A stretch of DNA of 64,000 nt, taken from the NCBI GenBank assembly GCA_947488435.1, contig CANKZG010000007.1, positions 1 to 64,000 on the forward strand, given 5' to 3'. Below, one piece after another: positions 20,024-28,669 of this stretch. Source of the stretch: an uncultured Flavobacteriaceae bacterium. Its GTDB lineage: Bacteria; Bacteroidota; Bacteroidia; Flavobacteriales; Flavobacteriaceae. The position numbers and the translations under genes are program-made. The notes beneath the pieces are model-generated. The model was given only the letters and a program-made list of their open reading frames with translations. It made no database searches and was not told the origin of the DNA. Numbering within the stretch: the first letter of the stretch is position 1; every line of letters begins with the position of its first letter.

Positions 20024-20030
20024 AATCAGA

Positions 20031-20900
20031 TTACTTTTTGAACAAATATAGAGCTATTCTATCAATCTTTTCAGCTGGAAATCCTGGAATATTTTTTAAT
20101 TCAGCAATAGAATCAAAACCTCTTTTAGCATCTCTGTATCCCACTATCTCATCTGCTAGTTTAAAATTGATATATACCAATTGCGACAGTTCAGTTGCTG
20201 AAGCAGTATTTATATTAATTTTTTGAATACTTGGTCTTTTAATAATCCGAAACCTTTCAAGAATTCGATCAACAACTACCCCATCTAATCCATATACATC
20301 TTTTAATTGATCTTCGGAGAGAAAACCGCCTAAGCTTTTTCTAAATCGTACGATCCGGGAGCCCAATTTATCTCCAACACCGTAAATTTTTGTTAGCTCT
20401 TCCGTTGTAGCGGTGTTCAAATCTTTCTTTTCTACAAATTGCATCAAATCCCGTGAAGTGCTTTGATCCTTGGAATGTACCTTTTTCGAGCGCTGCGTCC
20501 ATTCTGGAAATTTAAAATAAGGAGTGCTTTTAATCAATACACTATCCGAAATTCCAGTAACTTCCTGAAACTCCAAAGCCGTATTTACATATTTTCCTGA
20601 CGCTCGATAGGTATTTAAACGCTCTAATTCTTCTGCGTTGATTCCTAAAACATATCCCTTATAGTCAGTAATAAAATTAGGATTAAAAGGAAATAAGCGA
20701 ATGGTATCCTGTGACCGTTTTACATGCTCTAGGCTATCCATTTTTTTTTGCCAATCCGGCTCAGAAAAAATAATTGAGGTATCCGTATTAAAAGGATAAT
20801 ATTTCAGATAAAAATAACTTCCCTGAAGAAGGAAAATAATAACTAATAAAAAGAAAATCCCACTTCGCTCTTGTTTTGAAAGTTTGAAGTGGGATCTCAT
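20031..20900 (-). CDS. Membrane-anchored helix-hairpin-helix protein, ComEA-like
   Basis: A 289-residue protein with one N-terminal membrane segment (about residues 14-31) and a large outer part with helix-hairpin-helix motifs, including KKDLNTATTEELTKIYGVGD (about 153-172), and KININTASATELSQLV near 222-237. Such repeats bind DNA non-specifically and occur in competence protein ComEA and its relatives. No other competence genes are nearby. It lies 16 bases after the symporter and 7 before the dehydrogenase, so all three are probably cotranscribed. A role in DNA uptake is possible but not shown. Confidence 0.8.
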   Translation of the reverse strand: MRSHFKLSKQERSGIFFLLVIIFLLQGSYFYLKYYPFNTDTSIIFSEPDWQKKMDSLEHVKRSQDTIRLFPFNPNFITDYKGYVLGINAEELERLNTYRASGKYVNTALEFQEVTGISDSVLIKSTPYFKFPEWTQRSKKVHSKDQSTSRDLMQFVEKKDLNTATTEELTKIYGVGDKLGSRIVRFRKSLGGFLSEDQLKDVYGLDGVVVDRILERFRIIKRPSIQKININTASATELSQLVYINFKLADEIVGYRDAKRGFDSIAELKNIPGFPAEKIDRIALYLFKK

Positions 20901-20916
20901 TTATTTGTTAAATACC

Positions 20917-22509
20917 TTATTTATTTGCCTTAATCGCATCTAAATATCGTTGCAGCTCTCTTTTAACTACTGGAAATAGGAAGAAGAGACCGATCATATT
21001 TGGAAAAACCATCGCAAATATCATCGCATCTGAAAATGCCCAAATAGAACTCATACTAGCAGCTGCTCCAATAATTACAAACGTCAAGAAAAGTAATTTA
21101 TAAACCATATCAGCTGTCTTACCTCTACCAAATAAATATTTCCAAGATTGTAATCCATAATACGACCATGAGATCATTGTAGATACCGCAAACAATACTA
21201 CTGCGATAGTTAAGAATACATTAGAAAATGGAATATACTGAGCAAAAGCTTTAGAAGTTATACCAGCACCCTCATAGGATATACCGTCGATAAGCACTGC
21301 TCCAGAACCATCACCTCCATATTCGAATGCACCACCGAAATTAAAAATAATAATAACTAGTGCTGTCATTGTACAGATGACTACGGTATCGATAAAAGGT
21401 TCTAACAATGCCACCAGACCCTCAGAGGCAGAATACTTTGTTTTTACTGCAGAATGCGCAATAGATGCCGAACCGGCTCCTGCTTCATTAGAAAAAGCAG
21501 CTCTTTTAAACCCAACAAGCAATACTCCAATAAAACCTCCAACTCCTATCGCTGTAGGGTTAAACGCCTCTGTTACAATTAGCGAAAAAGCATCATCAAT
21601 GAAAGAAAAGTTACTGAATATAATATAAAGACAAGCTACCAAGTATAAAAGTGCCATAAAAGGAACTACTTTTTCGGTTACCGAAGCAATTCTTTTAATG
21701 CCACCTATAATAATAATACCTACTAATATGGCTAAGACTACCCCTATCCAAAATCCTGCTCCAGTACTCTCTAACCCCATTAGATCCTTTAAAACAATAG
21801 TTGCCTGATTGGATTGAGCAGCATTACCTCCACCAAAAGAACCTCCAATACAGAAAATAGCAAAAAATACAGCAGCTACCTTACCTAAAACAGTAAAACC
21901 TTTTGCTTTAAGTCCTTTACTAATATAATACATTGGACCTCCATAAACCGTTCCGTCTTCTCCTACATCTCTATACTGTACTCCTAAAGTACATTCTACA
22001 AACTTAGATGACATTCCCAAAAGACCACAAATAATCATCCAAAAAGTGGCTCCAGGTCCACCCAATGCAATGGCTAATGCAACCCCGGCGATATTTCCAT
22101 TTCCTACGGTTCCTGAAACAGCAGTTGCAAGTGCTTGAAAATGCGTCACCTCACCTTCCTTACTTTCGTCACGGATGGTATCAACAATATCTCCATCAAC
22201 CGCCAGGCTTGTATCGCCTGCGGTGTGTCCACCTTCTAATTCATCGTATTTACCTCTAACCACATTAATTGCTGTGGGAAATCTTCGGATATTTATAAAT
22301 CCAAAATAAATAGTGAAGAAAAGTGCGCTTCCCACTAATAGTACAAGTACAAAAGGAACTCCATCCATTACTTCAAAGAAGATAATTTTTGAAACTCTAT
22401 CGGAAAAGGGTTTAAATCCTTCATCTATGCGTTGATCTAAACCTTTTTCTTGTGCCATCCCTATAAGTGGAAGGAAGAGCATAACAATGCTAAGAAGTCT
22501 GTACTTCAT
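20917..22509 (-). CDS. Sodium:alanine/glycine symporter, AGCS family
   Basis: A 530-residue inner-membrane transporter of the alanine-or-glycine:cation symporter family. Recognisable stretches are TAVSGTVGNGNIAGVALAI, CTLGVQYRDVGEDGTVYGGP, and FSNEAGAGSASIAHSA, which include the family signatures. The N-terminus carries a cleavable-looking signal (LLSIVMLFLPLIGMAQ) before the first transport helix and about 11 membrane segments follow. The length is slightly above that of typical family members because of the N-terminal extension and a soluble loop around residues 90-120. Substrate is inferred from the family only. Confidence 0.93.
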   Translation of the reverse strand: MKYRLLSIVMLFLPLIGMAQEKGLDQRIDEGFKPFSDRVSKIIFFEVMDGVPFVLVLLVGSALFFTIYFGFINIRRFPTAINVVRGKYDELEGGHTAGDTSLAVDGDIVDTIRDESKEGEVTHFQALATAVSGTVGNGNIAGVALAIALGGPGATFWMIICGLLGMSSKFVECTLGVQYRDVGEDGTVYGGPMYYISKGLKAKGFTVLGKVAAVFFAIFCIGGSFGGGNAAQSNQATIVLKDLMGLESTGAGFWIGVVLAILVGIIIIGGIKRIASVTEKVVPFMALLYLVACLYIIFSNFSFIDDAFSLIVTEAFNPTAIGVGGFIGVLLVGFKRAAFSNEAGAGSASIAHSAVKTKYSASEGLVALLEPFIDTVVICTMTALVIIIFNFGGAFEYGGDGSGAVLIDGISYEGAGITSKAFAQYIPFSNVFLTIAVVLFAVSTMISWSYYGLQSWKYLFGRGKTADMVYKLLFLTFVIIGAAASMSSIWAFSDAMIFAMVFPNMIGLFFLFPVVKRELQRYLDAIKANK

Positions 22510-22597
22510 AATATTTTTTTTGATTTTTAATAATTAGTCAGGATGACAATATCTAAAAAATATTCAATTCAATCAAATTAATACTCCTTAAATGCTA

Positions 22598-23605
22598 TCA
22601 CGCTATATGAAACATTTCATTAAGCTTATTGATTTGTTCTGGTCTACCTAATACAATTACCTTGCTTTTGGGCACTAATTTTAGATCAGCATCTGGGTTT
22701 ATGATATAATTACCATTGGGTTCTATATATCCTATTATAGTACATCCTGTTTTCTTTCTAAGATCTAAATCTATAAGTGTATTGTACTCAACCTTACCTT
22801 TAAATTCTTCAATTGGAATCTCCTCAAGATTCGTGGTATGTTCACCTTCCGTTGAAAGTTTATCCATAAAGGTTATTAAATCTGGAATAACAACAAGAGA
22901 AGCCATATGATCTCCACCTATTTTATCTGGCATGATTACCTTATTTGCTCCCCCTAATTCCAGTTTCTTTTGAGAGGTAACTAAAGACGCTCTACTGATA
23001 ATAAATAACTCTTTCTTTAGCTGTCGAGCCGATAATACCACAAAAAGGTTAGCTGCATCATCTGGCATCGCAGCAATTAAATATTGAGCCTTAGCAATTC
23101 CAGCTTGTTTTAGCACCTCATCATCACTTGCGTCGCCTTCCACAAACAGGATTTCATTTTCATATTTTTCTACAACTACTTTATCCTTTTCTATTACCAC
23201 AAAAGGTTTTTTATATGCAAGCAAACGTTCCGCCGCCTGCATACCATTGCGTCCATATCCGCAGATAATTACATGTTTCGATAAATTGTTAACCTTACTT
23301 TTCACTTTTTTCTTTTTTAGGATTTGGTGAGAATTTCTACTTAAAATATATTCGGTAACAACCGAAACAGCAAAGGCAAATATGAAAATGCTAGTTATAA
23401 TTAAAAATACAGTAAATAATTTTGCATCCGCACCCATAGGTCCTACTTCCGAAAAACCCACTGTAGTCACCGTTATAACAGTCATATAGAATGCATCTAG
23501 CCAAGAAAAATTTGAGATATACCGATAGCCCAGAACTCCTAGCAATAACACAACACCTATTAAAATAAAAGCACGATGTATTCTAGAGCGGAAGAGTTTG
23601 TTCAT
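22598..23605 (-). CDS. Two-TM potassium channel with TrkA-type NAD-binding (RCK) domain
   Basis: A 335-residue protein with membrane segments at about residues 12-29 and 63-85 and a pore loop TVTTVGFSEVGP between them. The filter TVGFSE departs from the classical TVGYGD, though TVGF is compatible with K+ selectivity. A Rossmann fold follows (VIICGYGRNG, 112-121, acidic residue in FVVIEKD) with a C-terminal RCK-C domain. This is the architecture of calcium- or nucleotide-gated bacterial K+ channels. It starts 2 bases after a PspC-like gene. Confidence 0.9.
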   Translation of the reverse strand: MNKLFRSRIHRAFILIGVVLLLGVLGYRYISNFSWLDAFYMTVITVTTVGFSEVGPMGADAKLFTVFLIITSIFIFAFAVSVVTEYILSRNSHQILKKKKVKSKVNNLSKHVIICGYGRNGMQAAERLLAYKKPFVVIEKDKVVVEKYENEILFVEGDASDDEVLKQAGIAKAQYLIAAMPDDAANLFVVLSARQLKKELFIISRASLVTSQKKLELGGANKVIMPDKIGGDHMASLVVIPDLITFMDKLSTEGEHTTNLEEIPIEEFKGKVEYNTLIDLDLRKKTGCTIIGYIEPNGNYIINPDADLKLVPKSKVIVLGRPEQINKLNEMFHIA

Positions 23606-23607
23606 AG

Positions 23608-23835
23608 TTATAGGTCAAATACAGAGGTGCGTTTGGTATAGATAAGGTCTTTTATGCGCAACCAAAAAGCTAAAAAGAGGTAAAGTGCAAATCCAAAACC
23701 AAGGGTTACAAAAGTAAGATATATGAAAGAAGTCCGCACTACATGCGCACGAATCCCAAGACGTTCGGCAATACGTCTACATACTTCGAATCCTCTTTTT
23801 TGAAAGTAGTATAAGCTGCGGTAAAAAATATTCAT
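23608..23835 (-). CDS. Small PspC-domain membrane protein
   Basis: A 75-residue protein related to PspC, a membrane component of envelope-stress (phage shock) systems. An amphipathic N-terminal part (YYFQKRGFEVCRRIAERLGI) is followed by HVVRTSFIYLTFVTLGFG and a second hydrophobic stretch (about residues 35-62). No pspA or pspB is nearby. It is packed between a DUF2851 gene (9 bases) and the K+ channel gene (2 bases), so the three are almost surely cotranscribed. Function is inferred from the domain only. Confidence 0.75.
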   Translation of the reverse strand: MNIFYRSLYYFQKRGFEVCRRIAERLGIRAHVVRTSFIYLTFVTLGFGFALYLFLAFWLRIKDLIYTKRTSVFDL

Positions 23836-23844
23836 GACCTAAAA

Positions 23845-25128
23845 TTAAGCATTTGCGTTTAAAATGTTATTGCCAATTGCACATTGCAAACATTTATGTG
23901 CTGTACAATAGTTGTTATACAATTGCAAAACACCCTGGCTTTGCTGAGCATTAGAAGCAGAAATTCCCAGTTTTTTGAAACCTGAAACGATCTTATTTTC
24001 TTCCGCTTTTAACGCATTTATAATAGTAAGAATTTTATCACTTGAATCATTTCCAAGATATTTTGCATAACAGAACTTTAAGGGCAAAATGGTATTTATA
24101 ATAATTAGGTTAATAAAATTTTTACTAAGTCGCTTTTTTCTTTTTTTGGAAGATTTCCCAAAAGAATAATGATCATCCCAATATTCGCTTGCTGAAATAT
24201 TAAATAATTTATATAATTCTTCTAAATTTTCAATTTCCATAAGTTGTGAAAATAACCCATTGGTATTACTATACAATGCTGAAAATTGAGACAGTCTTAA
24301 GGTAGGAAAATTTGAAGGGCGTAATCTAAAAAATTGGGGCTCTAAAACTCCTTCGGCATCTAATTGGAATTTATTTTTTAAAAATTTGTACTCCCTACTT
24401 AACTGGTTATGATAAGAATCCTGATGGAGTTTTTGACCTAATAACCCTGCATTACCAAATAAAACACATTCCAGTTTGGTAGCATTATTTCTAATTTTTT
24501 GGATCACATTAAAATCAATATTCTTCGCAATGCTTGCAAAAGATTCTGTGTTAATTTTAAGACCAAAACTTCGTAATACCAGCACAAAAGTAAGCTTCTC
24601 CCAATTGTATTGGGATGCTTTTAGTTGTTCCAAAACAAATATAGATTTCTGCTCTAATCGCTCAAAAAAAAGGCGATCTATCCAATTTTTTATTGTAAAC
24701 CCATCTGTTGCGCGTAGCATGTTAGCACAGTTTATAAATCTACTTTCTTTATTATGAAATAAAGTATGGTATTTTTTCAATACTAAAGGAGGTATGATTG
24801 ACTTTAATTCTAAAGTTGCAATTGCACTATTATCTTTTCTAAAAATTGCTACATCATCTTCCCAAACAACATGTAAAATCACATTCTGATATTTAGAGTC
24901 TCGCTCATGATGGTGCGCATACCAATCCGAAGACTTACAATGAATTTCAACATTTCCTGCCCATAGCTGTTCGTTAATTAACAACCTAGCGTTAAAGAAA
25001 TCAGGGCCGGCATTGTTATTATGTATACCAACATTTAGAATTTGTAAGTTTTCATTGGTTGTAGTATATAGGTTACTTGAGGGGATTTTTTTATTTTTCC
25101 ATATAAAATGCAGCAAGTCTTCTTTCAT
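23845..25128 (-). CDS. DUF2851 family protein
   Basis: A 427-residue protein of the Bacteroidota-rich DUF2851 family, of unknown function. The N-terminal part has the family pattern LHFIWKNKKIPSSNL, NAGPDFFNARL, WAGNVEIHCKSSDWYAHHH and VILHVVWEDD, suggesting a beta-rich domain with conserved Glu, His and Asp residues that could be catalytic. The C-terminus carries a Cys cluster (NYCTAHKCLQCAIGN), a possible metal site. No signal peptide was seen. It is first in a three-gene operon with PspC and the K+ channel; TATATTTG at 25182-25175 may be its -7 element. Confidence 0.82.
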   Translation of the reverse strand: MKEDLLHFIWKNKKIPSSNLYTTTNENLQILNVGIHNNNAGPDFFNARLLINEQLWAGNVEIHCKSSDWYAHHHERDSKYQNVILHVVWEDDVAIFRKDNSAIATLELKSIIPPLVLKKYHTLFHNKESRFINCANMLRATDGFTIKNWIDRLFFERLEQKSIFVLEQLKASQYNWEKLTFVLVLRSFGLKINTESFASIAKNIDFNVIQKIRNNATKLECVLFGNAGLLGQKLHQDSYHNQLSREYKFLKNKFQLDAEGVLEPQFFRLRPSNFPTLRLSQFSALYSNTNGLFSQLMEIENLEELYKLFNISASEYWDDHYSFGKSSKKRKKRLSKNFINLIIINTILPLKFCYAKYLGNDSSDKILTIINALKAEENKIVSGFKKLGISASNAQQSQGVLQLYNNYCTAHKCLQCAIGNNILNANA

Positions 25129-25197
25129 GAGTAAAAAAAATCTTGAAATAACGATAAAAATCGATTTAAAGATTCAAATATAGAAAATAATTTCTAT

Positions 25198-25512
25198 TTA
25201 TTCTTCTATCAGCTCTCCTTCCCATTTTAAAATGCCTCCAACCAAGTTATAAGCATTTGTAAAACCGGATTTTTCCATATACATACAAGCCTGTCCACTT
25301 CTATTTCCTGAACGGCAGTATACGTAGTAATTTTTAGTTTTATCCAATTTTTCTAGTTCATCTAAAAATTCCTGTCCGCGATAAAAATCAATCTGTTTAG
25401 CTCCAGGGATATATCCTTCCTCTACTTCTTCATCGGTTCGCACATCTAAGACAAAGGCATTTGGATCATTTTCCAATTGGTTTTCCCATTCTTCTTGTGA
25501 TAAATCTGACAT
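25198..25512 (-). CDS. Rhodanese-like domain protein
   Basis: A 104-residue single-domain rhodanese with the active-site loop YCRSGNRSG and catalytic Cys at residue 66. Such proteins transfer sulfane sulfur or serve redox roles; the substrate cannot be read from sequence. FVLDVRTDEEVEEGYIPGAKQID is the typical first part (the run VLDVRTDEEV is the clearest). It is cytoplasmic and probably separately transcribed, since a hairpin and a -7 element lie upstream. Confidence 0.92.
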   Translation of the reverse strand: MSDLSQEEWENQLENDPNAFVLDVRTDEEVEEGYIPGAKQIDFYRGQEFLDELEKLDKTKNYYVYCRSGNRSGQACMYMEKSGFTNAYNLVGGILKWEGELIEE

Positions 25513-25533
25513 ATTGTTTATTTTAAGGTATTA

Positions 25534-25568
25534 CAAAAATAAAAATCCGAACGTAGATTCCGGATTTT
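25534..25568 (-). terminator. Terminator of the redoxin gene overlapping the rhodanese -7 element
   Basis: AAAATCCG (25542-25549) and CGGATTTT (25561-25568) form an 8-bp stem with an 11-base loop, followed on the minus strand by a T-rich tail. The tail contains TATTTTTG (25541-25534), a perfect TAnnTTTG element 21 bases before the rhodanese start. One stretch may thus end one transcript and start the next. Confidence 0.6.
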
Positions 25569-25590
25569 CCATAGTACTATTTTGTGTTGT

Positions 25591-26226
25591 TTAGACTTTG
25601 ATTGAACATCCTATAGCCTTGGTCGTTTTTGGTTCAATTTCCTGTCCGCTTAACATTGCATCTACAGCATTTTCTGTATATTTTATTTCAACTGCAGCTG
25701 CATCAGTATAATTATCATCAATTGCACCAATATAACGCACCTTGTTTCCCTGCGATGTTTTTTCTAAAAGAAATACATGAGGTGTTCGCGTAGCTCCATA
25801 TTGTGGAAATATTTCTTGCCCTTCATCTAAAAGATACGGAAAAGTAAACCCTTTTTCTTTTGCTCTTTTTTTCATTTCATTGAAACTATCCGCAGGTTTG
25901 GCCGACGGATTATTTGGATTTATGGCTATTACAGGTACACCTAGGGGTTTGTATTTTTCATCAAGCGCAATAATTCGATCTTCATATGCCACAGAATAAG
26001 GGCAACTATTGCAGGTGAAAATGACTAAAAATCCTTTGGCATTCGGATAATTGGCTAAAGCAACCTGATTGCCATCTATATTTGGCAGACTAAAATCTGT
26101 AGCAATATCTCCAATAGCATAACCTATCTTTTTTTCAATATCTATTCTGCTCTGTTCTGGAGTGATCGTAAATGCACCAAGTGTAACTAGCAAAATCAGC
26201 ACACCCACGTATTTTAATAACTTCAT
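25591..26226 (-). CDS. Thioredoxin-fold redoxin (AhpC/TSA-like), exported
   Basis: A 211-residue protein with an N-terminal signal or anchor segment (LLKYVGVLILLVTLGAFT) and a redoxin domain. The reactive motif is TCNSCPYS, with cysteines 72 and 75 in CxxC arrangement, followed by RIIALDEKYKPLGVPVIAI and TPHVFLLEK with the cis-Pro before strand 4. This thioredoxin-like family in Bacteroidota has no proven substrate. It lies 5 bases after a TlpA-like lipoprotein gene, so the pair probably acts together on thiols outside the cytoplasm. Confidence 0.88.
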   Translation of the reverse strand: MKLLKYVGVLILLVTLGAFTITPEQSRIDIEKKIGYAIGDIATDFSLPNIDGNQVALANYPNAKGFLVIFTCNSCPYSVAYEDRIIALDEKYKPLGVPVIAINPNNPSAKPADSFNEMKKRAKEKGFTFPYLLDEGQEIFPQYGATRTPHVFLLEKTSQGNKVRYIGAIDDNYTDAAAVEIKYTENAVDAMLSGQEIEPKTTKAIGCSIKV

Positions 26227-26231
26227 AAGTT

Positions 26232-26783
26232 TTAATTTAAAAATTCATTTATAGTTTCTTCAAGCATCTCATATGTAAAAGATTGTTCATAAAAAGAGCG
26301 TTTCTTTTTATTATATATAATGGTTGCCGGAATTGCTCCGGACCAGTCTTTGTCAATTTTAGGAATCCAAGTGTTTTGTTTAGGATCGTCCAAAACCACA
26401 ACTTGAGATTTTAAATTTTTTCTTGAAATAAAAGGGGCTAAATGTGTCTTCCACATTTTTGGCATATCTAAACTTACTAAAACAACCTCAACGCCTTTAG
26501 CTTTCATTTCAGCATTCACCTTTTCAAAATACGGTAATTCTTCAATACAAGGTTTACACCAGGTTGCCCAAAAGTTAATTACATATGTTTTACCATCTTC
26601 CCTATTTAGCAACGGTTCAAGACCGTCAAAATCATAAATAGGAAAATCAAAAGTTTCACTAGTTGTATTTTCAACAATGGTAACCGCTGTATCTTCCTCA
26701 ACGGGTTTTTCTTTATTCTCAGATTTACAGGCTACACTCAGTGCCAATATCACTATTAAAACTAGCCACTTATTCATATTCAA
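26232..26783 (-). CDS. TlpA-family thiol-disulfide reductase, lipoprotein
   Basis: A 183-residue thioredoxin-fold protein with lipobox LSVAC (Cys 19), so it is a lipoprotein facing the periplasm. The active site is WATWCKPC with Cys 76 and Cys 79. It is likely to reduce disulfides in extracytoplasmic proteins such as cytochrome c precursors, but no maturation genes adjoin it. It is upstream of the redoxin gene in a two-gene unit and divergent from the MarR operon. Confidence 0.93.
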   Translation of the reverse strand: MNMNKWLVLIVILALSVACKSENKEKPVEEDTAVTIVENTTSETFDFPIYDFDGLEPLLNREDGKTYVINFWATWCKPCIEELPYFEKVNAEMKAKGVEVVLVSLDMPKMWKTHLAPFISRKNLKSQVVVLDDPKQNTWIPKIDKDWSGAIPATIIYNKKKRSFYEQSFTYEMLEETINEFLN

Positions 26784-26880
26784 TCATTTAATTTTATAAA
26801 AATAAACAACCCTTAAATGGAGGTATGGAGATTTAACATAAAATTATCAATGCTTTTATAGGATCATAGTTAAAACATAA

Positions 26881-26906
26881 TACATTTGTATATACAATTG
26901 TTGTAT
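26881..26906 (+). promoter_or_regulatory. marR -7 element overlapped by three TTGTAT/ATACAA half-sites
   Basis: TACATTTG (26881-26888) matches TAnnTTTG and lies 22 bases before the MarR ATG. TTGTATATACAA (26886-26897) is a perfect 12-base palindrome overlapping it, and a third half-site TTGTAT follows at 26901-26906 after TTG. This fits an autoregulatory operator for the MarR protein encoded next. No good -33 element was found. Confidence 0.6.
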
Positions 26907-26910
26907 TGAA

Positions 26911-27360
26911 ATGAATGTAGAAGAAATTATTAAAACAGATAAAAAAATTTCGGCAGAAACGCGAACCATCATCCATCTTACTATGGTTCACAACTATATT
27001 AATGAGGCCTTAACGACTTCCTTAAAACCCTATGAAGTTTCTATTCAACAATTTAATGTCCTACGCATATTAAGAGGTCAAGGAAATACTCCTGCTAACC
27101 TTTCTACAATTAATGATCGTATGGTTACTAAAATGAGCAACACCACCCGATTAGTAGATAAGTTATTAAGTAAAGGCTATGTAGATCGCATTACCTGTAA
27201 ATCTAATCGAAGAAAAATAGAAATCAATATAACTGAAGCCGGAAAAAAGGCATTAAAAAACATGGATAAGTCCATAAAAGCAACGGAAAAATCTATATTG
27301 AAGCAATTTACCACTTCCGAATTAACTACATTAAATGTATTATTAAACAAATTTAAGTAA
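26911..27360 (+). CDS. MarR family transcriptional regulator
   Basis: A 149-residue winged helix-turn-helix regulator. Helices with QFNVLRILRGQGNTPANLSTI precede the recognition helix (DRMVTKMSNTTRLVDKLLSKGYV) and the wing with RKIEINITEAGKKAL. MarR proteins bind palindromes as dimers and release DNA on binding small phenolics, metals or oxidants. A 3-base gap to a nitroreductase-family gene suggests that this is its main target, and the palindromes over the promoter suggest autorepression. Confidence 0.93.
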   Translation: MNVEEIIKTDKKISAETRTIIHLTMVHNYINEALTTSLKPYEVSIQQFNVLRILRGQGNTPANLSTINDRMVTKMSNTTRLVDKLLSKGYVDRITCKSNRRKIEINITEAGKKALKNMDKSIKATEKSILKQFTTSELTTLNVLLNKFK

Positions 27361-27363
27361 CCC

Positions 27364-27996
27364 ATGAATTCGTATATAGCAGATCTGAATTGGAGATACG
27401 CAACAAAGAAGTTTGATGCATCTAAATCTATTGCAATGGAAGATCTTGATTTTATTTTGGAAGCTACACGATTAAGCACTTCTTCCTATGGTTTGCAACC
27501 GTATCACATTTTTGTAATTACAGATCCTAAACTTCGAACTAAGTTACAACCAGTCTCATGGGGGCAATCTCAAATAGTGGATGCGTCTCACCTTATAGTT
27601 TTTGCAAATAAGGTGAATTTTGGAGAGGAGTTACTTATGGATTACTTAGAAAATGTAAGTCGTACAAGAAATATTTCCATGGATGTGCTCAGCGGTTATG
27701 GGGATTTTATGAAATCAAAATTAATAAGTCTTTCCCAAGAAGATAAGGAGGTATGGACAGCAAAGCAAACATATTTAGCCTTAGGCAATTTGCTCAATGC
27801 CGCTGCATTTTTAAAAATAGATGCTTGTCCTATGGAAGGTTTTGAATCTGAAGCTTATAATGATTTATTGGGACTAAAAGCAAAAGGGTTAAATGCTACG
27901 GTTGCAGCGACGATAGGTTATCGTTCAGCAGAAGATGAAACGCAAGCGTATAAGAAAGTACGACAGTCAAAAGAACAATTATTTACACATATATAA
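27364..27996 (+). CDS. NAD(P)H-dependent oxidoreductase, nitroreductase family
   Basis: A 210-residue FMN-dependent nitroreductase-fold protein, related to NfsB-like dihydropteridine or quinone reductases. Signatures are WRYATKKFDASK at the start (FMN phosphate binding), STSSYGLQPYHIFVI, and the C-terminal ATIGYRSAEDETQAYKKVR. It is likely to reduce quinones or nitro compounds with NAD(P)H. It is the second gene after marR and would be induced when MarR is released. Confidence 0.9.
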   Translation: MNSYIADLNWRYATKKFDASKSIAMEDLDFILEATRLSTSSYGLQPYHIFVITDPKLRTKLQPVSWGQSQIVDASHLIVFANKVNFGEELLMDYLENVSRTRNISMDVLSGYGDFMKSKLISLSQEDKEVWTAKQTYLALGNLLNAAAFLKIDACPMEGFESEAYNDLLGLKAKGLNATVAATIGYRSAEDETQAYKKVRQSKEQLFTHI

Positions 27997-28021
27997 CTAG
28001 TATTATTTTAAAATTAAGAAC

Positions 28022-28594
28022 ATGAAAAACAGATTATTTTTAGCCGTATTTGCTACAGTTTTGACATTCGGCACCATCAATGCACAACAGAAAACAGTAA
28101 ATACTGAAACCAGCACTGTAACCTGGAAAGGGTACAAAGTTACAGGGTCACATACTGGAACTGTAAATTTAAAAGAGGGCACATTGGCCTTTGACGGTGA
28201 CAAATTAAGTGGGGGTCAATTTACGATTGATATGACATCATTGGTTTCTACAGATTTGGAAGGAGAATACAAAGGTAAATTGGAAGGACATTTAAAGTCT
28301 GACGATTTTTTTGGAATTGCAAATAATCCTACTTCTACATTGGTTTTCAATAAAGTAGAAGCAAGTGGAAAAAATTCTTATAAAGTTACAGGTGATTTAA
28401 CCATAAAAGGAAAAACAAACCCTATTTCTTTAGATGTTTCTGTATATGGCAGCAAAGCTACAGCAACCATGAAAGTAGATAGAGCTAAATACGATATTAA
28501 ATATGGTTCTGGAAGTTTCTTTGACAACTTAGGTAACAAGACAATATACGATGAATTTGATCTAGTAGTAGATTTAGAATTTTCAGATTTATAG
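28022..28594 (+). CDS. YceI-like lipocalin-fold periplasmic protein
   Basis: A 190-residue protein with a signal peptide (LFLAVFATVLTFGTINAQQ) and a YceI domain from about residue 23. The family forms a beta barrel that binds polyisoprenoid chains. Recognisable parts are TVTWKGYKVTGSHTGTVNLKEG, DMTSLVSTDLEG and LTIKGKTNPI. It follows the marR-reductase pair after 25 bases on the same strand and might be cotranscribed with it; it could serve an oxidative or quinone-related stress response. That link is inference. Confidence 0.92.
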   Translation: MKNRLFLAVFATVLTFGTINAQQKTVNTETSTVTWKGYKVTGSHTGTVNLKEGTLAFDGDKLSGGQFTIDMTSLVSTDLEGEYKGKLEGHLKSDDFFGIANNPTSTLVFNKVEASGKNSYKVTGDLTIKGKTNPISLDVSVYGSKATATMKVDRAKYDIKYGSGSFFDNLGNKTIYDEFDLVVDLEFSDL

Positions 28595-28631
28595 GCAATA
28601 AACAATGCCGTATATAAAAAAGGGTTTTAAG

Positions 28632-28664
28632 TTTGTGATTATTAAAATTCATTTTTTATATTTG
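28632..28664 (+). promoter_or_regulatory. trp operon promoter
   Basis: TTTG (28632-28635), 21 bases, then TATATTTG (28657-28664) match both Bacteroidota promoter elements without mismatch. The predicted transcription start falls at about 28668-28671, right at the trp leader ATG (28670). No other strong promoter was seen before trpE. Confidence 0.75.
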
Positions 28665-28669
28665 ACCCT

